Origin: Elysia marginata
Lineage: Eukaryota; Mollusca; Gastropoda; Plakobranchidae
Assembly: GCA_019649035.1 (NCBI GenBank)
Contig: BMAT01004759.1
Coordinates: 5,798-29,869 of the forward strand
Length of the DNA: 24,072 bases
Direction of reading: 5' to 3'
Under the pieces are notes generated by a model that saw only the letters and a program-made list of their open reading frames with translations, was not told the DNA's origin and did no database searches. The position numbers and the translations under genes are program-made. Positions 22,501 through 24,072 of this stretch are shown here, piece after piece. Within the stretch, counting starts at the first letter, position 1. The number at the start of each line of letters is the position of its first letter.

Positions 22501-23889
22501 AAGAGGCTCGAATTCAAAAGACATGATTTCAATTCAAGTGTAAAATTATTTTGACATGAAAAAAAGTAATACAGTGGAAACCCTAAATTAAGACCCTCTC
22601 AATAAAAACCTCCCCATCTTATGTGACTTTAATTTTTAAGACCTCTGCTTATATGGGTATAGTAAATAAATCCCTGAACTAAGAGCCCCTTCTTATAAGA
22701 CCTGTTTTCAGCAACATTTTACAAGGTCTTTATTCCGGGATTCTACTGTATACATGTATACATTTCCAGATCTCGGGTTAAACTCACAAAAAATGCTTGA
22801 TATGTCTGATTGTTTCTCTAATCAGATTTAAGTGAGAACAGTTAGTCCCATACTCGGAATAAGCATCAGAGAACGATGAGCATGTCTTACATTTCTTGAC
22901 ACACAACATAGTGGGAAAGTTTGCCACTGCTTTTCTTGCTGCCGTGACTTTAACTACCTCTTATGAGACCTAGCTACTCCTTCAGTGCAGGGTGTGCACA
23001 GAATACATGTAGCTGATAAAAATTTACCCTGGCTGGGGATCAAATCAGGCTCTTCTTGAACAGCGGTCAACTGCCATCCCAATTGAGCCACCTGCTCACC
23101 TCCCCCCCCCCCCCCCCCCCCTATCAGATCAGAATCTCTCAAATTATGTTTTATTCTTACCTCCTCTTCCCATGAACGCCTCCGGCATAAATGAAAGCAG
23201 CATTTTGATATGAGAGTTGGCTAGCTGTACATCAAGCTTTCTTAATTCCATATCAATTGTCTATAAACAAAAATAAACAATGAAAAATAATGGAGGAAAA
23301 GGGTAAAATAGAAACAGCTTTTGTATATCATTTACACACTTAAACACTTCAGAAAAATAATACAACTTTAGGTGATAAAATAGTGTGACAATCTTTAAGC
23401 TCAATTTTTCTAGTTCCTGACTGTAACAAACTAAAATTCCAAAAGATTATTAATCAATGAATAATAATGATTATAAAAACAATATGCACTATTTATATTC
23501 CACTCAATCCTATTTCACATTATAGCTACAGCTGCATTAATTCATTTCAGTAAGTTAGTCAACTTAACTAGATCTGTGTACAGATATTGAAGTTGAATTT
23601 CAAAAAAAGTATTTAATTAGATATAATTTTAACTCATAACGTAATGAAGTTGGCATTAAAATACACTTTAAAATTACAACATATAATGAATAACCTGTTT
23701 AATAGAATAATGATCATTAACAAATTTCTTGTACTTTGAGACATACAACTGTATTTGCCAAAACTTTTGTCATATAAGTACCTTTGCGTAAGCCTTTGTC
23801 TCAGCAAATTTAGTCTTGAAGTCCATAATCTCAACTGTTGGAGTGTCGACTTTCACCTCACTTGCCTCCTGTTTGCTTCTAAGTTGCTC
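466..23889 (-). CDS. DCTN1: Dynactin subunit 1 (p150Glued), internal part, 18 exons; both ends outside the window
   Basis: p150Glued is the largest dynactin subunit. It links cytoplasmic dynein to cargo and microtubules and anchors on the Arp1 filament through its C-terminal half. Joining the 18 exons listed separately gives 1878 bp, exactly 626 codons, with every phase compatible, all junctions GT-AG and no stop. The product follows vertebrate p150Glued (as I know that protein) colinearly: the end of CC1, the inter-coiled-coil Dynactin-family region (motifs such as [17 protein letters not shown] and [14 protein letters not shown]), a charged helical CC2 with [16 protein letters not shown] and [20 protein letters not shown], then a Ser/Gly/Pro-rich tail region starting near [13 protein letters not shown]-Gly, basic region and most of CC1 must lie above 24072; the final roughly 100 residues and the 3' UTR lie below 1. 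No paralogue fits as well. Confidence 0.97.
752..761. repeat. Target-site duplication, left copy (GTCTGCCTCT)
   Basis: A 10-bp sequence identical to 1526-1535, immediately 5' of the truncated RNase H element. Confidence 0.88.
762..1525 (+). mobile_element. 5'-truncated non-LTR retrotransposon (RNase H + C-terminal Cys domain), GAA tail
   Basis: The insert opens inside an RNase H domain: [14 protein letters not shown] (catalytic Glu), [14 protein letters not shown] (catalytic Asp), then [20 protein letters not shown] (last active-site segment). The first Asp is lost to truncation. Near 1170 a one-base frameshift moves the reading to another frame: [20 protein letters not shown], then CPWG (usually CPCG, so a zinc-binding Cys is lost), [19 protein letters not shown], ending ...LTI and TGA at 1472-1474. 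This RNase H plus Cys-domain order is typical of the C-terminus of I-superclade elements. A very short 3' UTR runs into a GAA/AAG tail (about 1482-1525). One frameshift only, so a fairly young copy. Confidence 0.88.
1482..1525 (+). repeat. GAA/AAG microsatellite tail of the non-LTR element
   Basis: Nearly perfect trinucleotide run directly following the element's 3' UTR. It forms the Arg-rich reading at 1375-1575, which is not a gene. Confidence 0.9.
1526..1535. repeat. Target-site duplication, right copy (GTCTGCCTCT)
   Basis: Identical to 752-761, immediately after the GAA tail. The first G could belong to the tail, so the limit is uncertain by one base. Confidence 0.88.
1911..1982 (-). CDS. 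DCTN1: DCTN1 exon w17 (residues 551-574), C-terminal helix
   Basis: 72 bp, phase 0 at both ends. It encodes [20 protein letters not shown] then ERMK, the position of '[24 protein letters not shown]'. It is a short amphipathic helix. Its length is a multiple of three, so skipping it would keep the frame. The donor is GTATGA. Confidence 0.93.
1977..1985 (-). promoter_or_regulatory. Acceptor directly followed by a perfect donor consensus (candidate recursive splice site)
   Basis: On the minus strand the w16-w17 acceptor reads CAG with the exon starting GTAAGT, giving an uninterrupted CAG/GTAAGT. This is the consensus of a ratchet-point site, where a 3' splice site is re-used as a 5' splice site. 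If so used it would remove exon w17 (72 bp, 24 codons) without shifting the frame. The upstream pyrimidine tract is weak, which argues against strong use. Confidence 0.45.
1983..2424 (-). other. DCTN1 intron w16-w17 (442 bp)
   Basis: AT-rich intron. It ends at the acceptor discussed under the candidate recursive splice site. Confidence 0.7.
2425..2495 (-). CDS. DCTN1: DCTN1 exon w16 (residues 527-550), C-terminal linker
   Basis: 71 bp, two bases in, phase 0 out. It encodes [20 protein letters not shown] then LAQQ. The flexible Gly/Ser part is unconserved, but [10 protein letters not shown] matches 'LVKDSPLLLQQ' just before the next helix. The overlapping plus-strand open stretch (2394-2579) is a shadow. 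Confidence 0.92.
2496..3129 (-). other. DCTN1 intron w15-w16 (634 bp)
   Basis: AT-rich intron; no element or second gene recognised. Confidence 0.7.
3130..3269 (-). CDS. DCTN1: DCTN1 exon w15 (residues 480-527), end of coiled coil 2
   Basis: 140 bp, one base in and one out. It encodes [36 protein letters not shown] and [10 protein letters not shown], matching '[32 protein letters not shown]', then leaving the coiled coil for a Ser-rich linker. The acceptor is TTATTTCAG and the donor GTAAAT. Confidence 0.97.
3992..4029. repeat. Perfect 16-bp hairpin with 6-nt loop
   Basis: The arm at 3992-4007 (AACACAGGCATGCAAC) is the exact reverse complement of 4014-4029, around the loop TGTGTG. It lies within the piggyBac-like MITE and would fold stably in RNA or single-stranded DNA. 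Confidence 0.9.
4203..4270. repeat. Sub-terminal 22-bp direct repeat pair in the MITE
   Basis: GCACGTAC-A-GTGTAC (4203 on) and GCACGTAC-G-GTGTAC (4249 on) begin two 22-bp units agreeing at about 18 of 22 positions. The position near the right end is typical of sub-terminal transposase-binding repeats, but no binding is demonstrated. Confidence 0.6.
4402..4544 (-). CDS. DCTN1: DCTN1 exon w14 (residues 433-480), coiled coil 2
   Basis: 143 bp, phase 0 in, two bases out. It encodes [38 protein letters not shown] and LQLKKKE, matching '[46 protein letters not shown]'. This is the core of CC2 in the Arp1-binding half of p150. The donor is GTATAG after AAAGAAAA, and the split Lys codon is completed in w15. 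Confidence 0.97.
4545..5027 (-). other. DCTN1 intron w13-w14 (483 bp)
   Basis: AT-rich intron containing a C11 run on the plus strand (4662-4672). No element was identified. Confidence 0.7.
5028..5156 (-). CDS. DCTN1: DCTN1 exon w13 (residues 390-432), start of coiled coil 2
   Basis: 129 bp, phase 0 at both ends. It encodes [38 protein letters not shown] and LMKMK, the counterpart of '[39 protein letters not shown]'. It is strongly helical with heptad-like spacing of hydrophobic residues. The donor is GTTTGT. Confidence 0.97.
5157..5658 (-). other. DCTN1 intron w12-w13 (502 bp)
   Basis: AT-rich intron between valid GT and AG; nothing else seen. Confidence 0.7.
5659..5752 (-). CDS. DCTN1: DCTN1 exon w12 (residues 358-389)
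   Basis: 94 bp, one base in, phase 0 out. It encodes [20 protein letters not shown] then [11 protein letters not shown], matching '...ILISTMNKLATAMQEGEYD'. It links the globular region to coiled coil 2. The donor is GTACAC. Confidence 0.95.
5753..6286 (-). other. DCTN1 intron w11-w12 (534 bp)
   Basis: AT-rich intron with no recognised element. Confidence 0.7.
6287..6386 (-). CDS. DCTN1: DCTN1 exon w11 (residues 325-358)
   Basis: 100 bp, two bases in and two out. It encodes [20 protein letters not shown] then [13 protein letters not shown], matching '[33 protein letters not shown]'. The acceptor TTTGTTTTTGCAG has a strong pyrimidine tract, as expected after a very long intron. The donor is GTATGT. 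Confidence 0.96.
10328..10498. mobile_element. Degraded pogo/Tigger-like MITE
   Basis: The left part repeats GATAACTC twice (around 10354 and 10371) and continues to TTTTAGGATCCCAACTAG, a layout typical of non-autonomous pogo/Tigger-type copies. The right end CTGAACTGTA mirrors a CAGT-type terminus next to TA (10499-10500). The terminal inverted repeats are now poorly matched, so limits are approximate. Confidence 0.4.
11927..11970. repeat. 22-bp tandem duplication, two copies
   Basis: Two adjacent 22-bp units (11927-11948 and 11949-11970), both containing GAAATAGGCTG, identical at 20 of 22 positions. A local slippage-type duplication within the large intron. Confidence 0.85.
14892..14994 (-). 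CDS. DCTN1: DCTN1 exon w10 (residues 291-325)
   Basis: 103 bp, phase 0 in and one base out. It encodes [20 protein letters not shown] and [14 protein letters not shown], aligning with '[34 protein letters not shown]'. The donor is GTAAGT, the strongest in the gene, at the head of the 8.5-kb intron. Confidence 0.95.
14995..15856 (-). other. DCTN1 intron w9-w10 (862 bp)
   Basis: More than half is the 442-bp MITE. The remaining flanks (14995-15299 and 15746-15856) are ordinary AT-rich intron. Confidence 0.75.
15302..15743. mobile_element. TA-flanked MITE (Tc1/mariner or pogo-like), 442 bp
   Basis: The left end CAGCCAAACCCGCC and the reverse complement of the right end (CAGTCAAACCTGCC) match at 12 of 14 positions, with TA on both sides (15300-15301 and 15744-15745). 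The body has no transposase reading; the long open stretch at 15476-15829 runs through the right terminus into flanking intron and is fortuitous. It is a non-autonomous copy in intron w9-w10. Confidence 0.75.
15857..15919 (-). CDS. DCTN1: DCTN1 exon w9 (residues 270-290)
   Basis: 63 bp, phase 0 at both ends, encoding [20 protein letters not shown] plus E, which aligns with '[22 protein letters not shown]'. The acceptor is TTCACAG and the donor GTATGT. Confidence 0.94.
15920..17698 (-). other. DCTN1 intron w8-w9 (1779 bp)
   Basis: Second-longest intron. It holds the piggyBac-like 5' fragment (16268-16620). From 16621 to 17698 I see no conserved coding; the open stretches at 17248-17463 and 17470-17688 (plus) are unrecognised and probably spurious. 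15920-16260 is plain AT-rich sequence. Confidence 0.65.
16268..16620 (+). mobile_element. 5' end of a piggyBac-like element: terminal repeat, leader and broken transposase start
   Basis: A TTAA (16264-16267) is followed by CTCTTTGAACCC, the usual form of a piggyBac-superfamily terminus, and a GC-richer block (to about 16340) unlike the intron around it. An ATG at 16534 opens [19 protein letters not shown], resembling the N-terminus of animal piggyBac transposases (short basic 'SRPR' then 'EE..LIF', before an acidic stretch). The frame then breaks: in-frame TAA at 16606-16608, while the other frame gives acidic [10 protein letters not shown] before another stop. No catalytic DDD region and no matching right end were found, so it is a truncated fragment. 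A Glu/Arg-rich patch near 16870-16990 might be more of the same element. Confidence 0.55.
17699..17782 (-). CDS. DCTN1: DCTN1 exon w8 (residues 242-269)
   Basis: 84 bp, phase 0 at both ends. It encodes [18 protein letters not shown] then [10 protein letters not shown], matching '[28 protein letters not shown]'. The acceptor is TTTCACCAG and the donor GTAATA. Confidence 0.95.
17783..18424 (-). other. DCTN1 intron w7-w8 (642 bp)
   Basis: AT-rich. The plus-strand open stretch at 17874-18107 has no recognisable domain and looks like chance. No mobile element was identified. Confidence 0.65.
18425..18556 (-). CDS. DCTN1: DCTN1 exon w7 (residues 198-241)
   Basis: 132 bp, phase 0 at both ends. It encodes [36 protein letters not shown] and TRLKLLLL, corresponding to '[24 protein letters not shown]...SVEVGRLRAFL'. 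The acceptor is GTCCTCAG and the donor GTAAAC. Confidence 0.95.
18770..18780. repeat. Target-site duplication, left copy
   Basis: TATTGTCCAGA, identical to 18863-18873, bordering the small nested retro-insertion. Confidence 0.65.
18781..18862 (+). mobile_element. Tiny nested retro-insertion (about 76-82 bp) with GAA-type tail
   Basis: It interrupts the CR1-like reading frame between two copies of TATTGTCCAGA (18770-18780 and 18863-18873; both are followed by CTGGA with one extra A in the left copy, so the duplication could be about 16 bp). The insert includes GGCGGCCTGTGCTTCCCGGG, a GC-rich block unlike its surroundings, and ends in a GAA/AAG-rich run. This is the structure of a severely 5'-truncated non-LTR retrotransposon copy: 3' terminus, simple-repeat tail and target-site duplication. 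The family is not identified. Confidence 0.65.
18863..18873. repeat. Target-site duplication, right copy
   Basis: TATTGTCCAGA, identical to 18770-18780. Here it continues directly into the CR1-like frame (LSRLDYC). Confidence 0.65.
18996..19039 (+). repeat. 24-bp in-frame tandem duplication inside the CR1-like remnant
   Basis: The block ending TTTAACTTGCGCT occurs twice in a row (18996-19015 and 19021-19039), shifting the reading by a multiple of three so that FNLR is encoded twice. Related elements have a single copy just before WLPI, so the second copy is probably a local duplication after insertion. Confidence 0.7.
19628..19681 (-). CDS. DCTN1: DCTN1 exon w6 (residues 180-197)
   Basis: A 54-bp exon, phase 0 at both ends, encoding [18 protein letters not shown], the counterpart of 'LDETVNVEPLTKAIKYYQ'. 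The acceptor is TTTCTGCAG and the donor GTATTA. It is the smallest exon in the window. Confidence 0.94.
19753..20156. mobile_element. Non-autonomous DNA element with 35-bp terminal inverted repeats
   Basis: The first 35 bp (19753-19787, starting ATGTCTTGCA) and the reverse complement of the last 35 bp (20156-20122) agree at 31 of 35 positions, including CCAAATGAGTC in the interior of the arm. The 404-bp body has no coding potential. Flanks are ...TCAAT and TTTAG..., with no clear target duplication (a decayed TA is possible), so the superfamily is unassigned. It lies in intron w5-w6, with its right end 95 bp upstream of the orphan hnRNP M exon. Confidence 0.75.
20252..20405 (+). pseudogene. 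Orphan exon of an hnRNP M/MYEF2-type RNA-binding protein (RRM2 part)
   Basis: On the strand opposite DCTN1, a pyrimidine-rich tract ending TTTAG (AG at 20250-20251) precedes an open reading of 51 codons plus one base, ending at a plausible donor GTATCC (20406). It reads [18 protein letters not shown], then [32 protein letters not shown]. This is the RRM2 segment of hnRNP M: 'LDYKVGWKKLKEVF', RNP1-like 'KSRGIGTVTF' and 'EAVQA', about 64% identical over 50 residues by my alignment from memory. The phase-1 end would join a CT-starting exon to give the family's 'AVS'. No other hnRNP M exon was seen on this strand. It may be a duplicated or transduced exon, a nested-gene exon, or an assembly join. 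The family call is firm; activity is unknown. Confidence 0.8.
20574..20633. repeat. Three TCACGA motifs spaced exactly 20 bp
   Basis: TCACGA occurs at 20574, 20594 and 20614, each 20 bp apart, with an imperfect ATCTCAT-c-ATGAGAT palindrome between the first two. This may be the remnant of a short repeat family; no coding or splice role is evident. Confidence 0.4.
20794..20908 (-). CDS. DCTN1: DCTN1 exon w5 (residues 141-179)
   Basis: 115 bp, enters with one base completing Ser and ends in phase 0. It encodes [33 protein letters not shown] and LLRKDQ, one of the most conserved stretches of the family ('[21 protein letters not shown]'). Confidence 0.97.
20909..21222 (-). other. DCTN1 intron w4-w5 (314 bp)
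   Basis: Short AT-rich intron with an A14 run (21197 on). No element or second gene was seen. Confidence 0.7.
21223..21350 (-). CDS. DCTN1: DCTN1 exon w4 (residues 99-141)
   Basis: 128 bp, phase 0 in and two bases out. It encodes [18 protein letters not shown], then [20 protein letters not shown] and AQYE, aligning with '[24 protein letters not shown]' of vertebrate p150Glued. The donor is GTAGTT. Confidence 0.96.
21351..21906 (-). other. DCTN1 intron w3-w4 (556 bp)
   Basis: AT-rich intronic sequence between valid GT and AG. Nothing further was recognised in it. Confidence 0.7.
21907..21992 (-). CDS. DCTN1: DCTN1 exon w3 (residues 70-98)
   Basis: 86 bp, enters with two bases and ends in phase 0. 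It encodes [20 protein letters not shown] and LASQVKDK, matching the '[22 protein letters not shown]' segment of p150Glued. The acceptor is cAG/GTG and the donor GTAATA. Confidence 0.96.
22572..22748. mobile_element. TA-flanked MITE (Tc1/mariner or pogo-like), 177 bp
   Basis: The left end CAGTGGAAACCC and the inverted right end (CAGTAGAATCCC when reverse-complemented) match at 10 of 12 positions. Both ends are bordered by TA (22570-22571 and 22749-22750), the target of Tc1/mariner/pogo transposases. The interior has no coding potential and carries several 'taagacc'-like repeats. It is a non-autonomous element inside intron w2-w3. Confidence 0.75.
22970..23097 (-). mobile_element. tRNA-derived SINE, head region (3' limit uncertain)
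   Basis: On the minus strand the sequence resembles a tRNA-type RNA polymerase III promoter. An A-box-like TGGCTCAATTGG lies at 23090-23079 and a B-box-like GATTTGATCCC at 23046-23036, about 44 bp apart, followed by CCAGCCAGGG as in a degenerate acceptor arm. No usable anticodon arm or CCA makes it a functional tRNA, so a tRNA-derived SINE is the better reading. It lies in the same direction as DCTN1. The 3' end and target duplication could not be set; the body may extend to about 22850. Confidence 0.6.
23102..23121. repeat. C20 homopolymer tract
   Basis: Twenty consecutive C on the plus strand, in intron w2-w3 about 40 bp from the w2 donor. On the minus strand it is a G20 run just upstream of the tRNA-like SINE head. 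Runs like this are length-unstable and a common site of sequencing error. Confidence 0.95.
23161..23260 (-). CDS. DCTN1: DCTN1 exon w2 (residues 37-70)
   Basis: 100 bp, starts in phase 0 and leaves one base. It encodes [20 protein letters not shown] followed by [13 protein letters not shown], the conserved 'AIEMELRQ...FMPDSFL' block at the start of the inter-coiled-coil region. The donor is GTAAGA. Confidence 0.96.
23261..23781 (-). other. DCTN1 intron w1-w2 (521 bp)
   Basis: AT-rich spacer between GT (23781-23780) and AG (23262-23261). Open stretches on either strand here are short and resemble nothing I recognise; no repeat or element was seen. Confidence 0.7.
23782..23889 (-). CDS. DCTN1: DCTN1 exon w1 (fragment residues 1-36)
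   Basis: 108 bp, phase 0 at both ends. It encodes [15 protein letters not shown] and then [16 protein letters not shown], which matches the end of CC1 and the 'FDFKIKFAETKAHAK' junction of vertebrate p150Glued. The donor is GTACTT. This is the first exon of the gene visible in the window. Confidence 0.95.
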
Positions 23890-24072
23890 CTAAAGATGCA
23901 AAAAATGTAATATTTGAAGAGTCTCATGAACTTGGTTTCATGCAACCCCAAGACACAGCCAATGAAGATAAATTTTAATCATTTTAAAACCTATGATCTT
24001 TTCAGAGGAAGAGCAATATTGTGATGTCTTATTAGTTCTTTCATTTCATAACATTCTAATTGTACACTTTTT
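23890..24072 (-). other. Partial intron upstream of exon w1
   Basis: AT-rich sequence with no coding match to p150Glued CC1. It ends at an AG acceptor (23891-23890) directly before exon w1, so it is the 3' part of an intron whose donor lies outside the window. Confidence 0.7.

Larger units (their letters stand above)
21993..23160 (-). other. DCTN1 intron w2-w3 (1168 bp)
   Basis: Holds the SINE head, the C20 tract and the 177-bp MITE annotated separately. The remainder (about 21993-22569 and 22751-22960) is AT-rich with no recognised gene; an open stretch at 22107-22370 on the plus strand is low-complexity Phe/Lys/Leu-rich and judged spurious. Confidence 0.7.

Noticed and set aside
23036..23090. 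Possible functional tRNA gene on the minus strand
   Set aside because: A- and B-box-like sequences are present, but I could not fold a complete cloverleaf with an anticodon arm and matched acceptor stem; a SINE is more likely.
1..24072. CRISPR arrays, operons, prophage or bacterial features
   Set aside because: The window has spliced eukaryotic gene structure throughout; no regularly spaced repeat-spacer array or prokaryotic gene was seen.

Overview
This is a eukaryotic, almost certainly metazoan, nuclear DNA window: AT-rich, with GT-AG introns and many transposon remnants. The dominant feature is one housekeeping gene on the minus strand, the large dynactin subunit (p150Glued, DCTN1), of which the window holds 18 consecutive internal exons. 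The flavour of the repeats (an RNase H-bearing non-LTR element with a GAA tail, CR1/L2-like, piggyBac-like and TA-flanked MITE families, frequent TACATGTA-like motifs) suggests a lophotrochozoan, most likely a mollusc. That placement is inference only.

Layout, read in the direction of transcription (high to low coordinates). Exons w1 to w10 (23889 to 14892) encode the end of coiled coil 1 and the inter-coiled-coil (Dynactin family) region. An intron of about 8.5 kb (14891 to 6387) follows. Exons w11 to w15 (6386 to 3130) finish the globular region and encode coiled coil 2, the Arp1-proximal helix. Exons w16 to w18 (2495 to 466) encode the C-terminal tail region. Both ends of the gene (CAP-Gly and most of CC1 upstream, the last tail exons and 3' UTR downstream) lie outside the window. 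The 18 exons total 1878 bp, exactly 626 codons, with all splice phases agreeing and no internal stop.

Most introns longer than about 850 bp carry a different identifiable insertion: a 5'-truncated RNase H non-LTR retrotransposon with a perfect 10-bp target-site duplication (762-1525); a piggyBac-like TTAA-flanked MITE (3786-4284); a pogo/Tigger-like MITE remnant (about 10328-10498); a TA-flanked MITE (15302-15743); the 5' end of a piggyBac-like element with a transposase start (from 16268); a decayed CR1/L2-like retrotransposon end (about 18750-19565) that itself carries a tiny nested retro-insertion; a long-TIR MITE (19753-20156); a second TA-flanked MITE (22572-22748); and a tRNA-derived SINE (about 22970-23097).

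The most unexpected item is a complete-looking exon of an hnRNP M-type RNA-recognition motif (20252-20405, plus strand), open and bounded by plausible splice sites, lying alone and antisense inside a DCTN1 intron about 95 bp from a MITE end. I found no bacterial genes, CRISPR, tRNA/rRNA genes, or evidence of a complete second gene.
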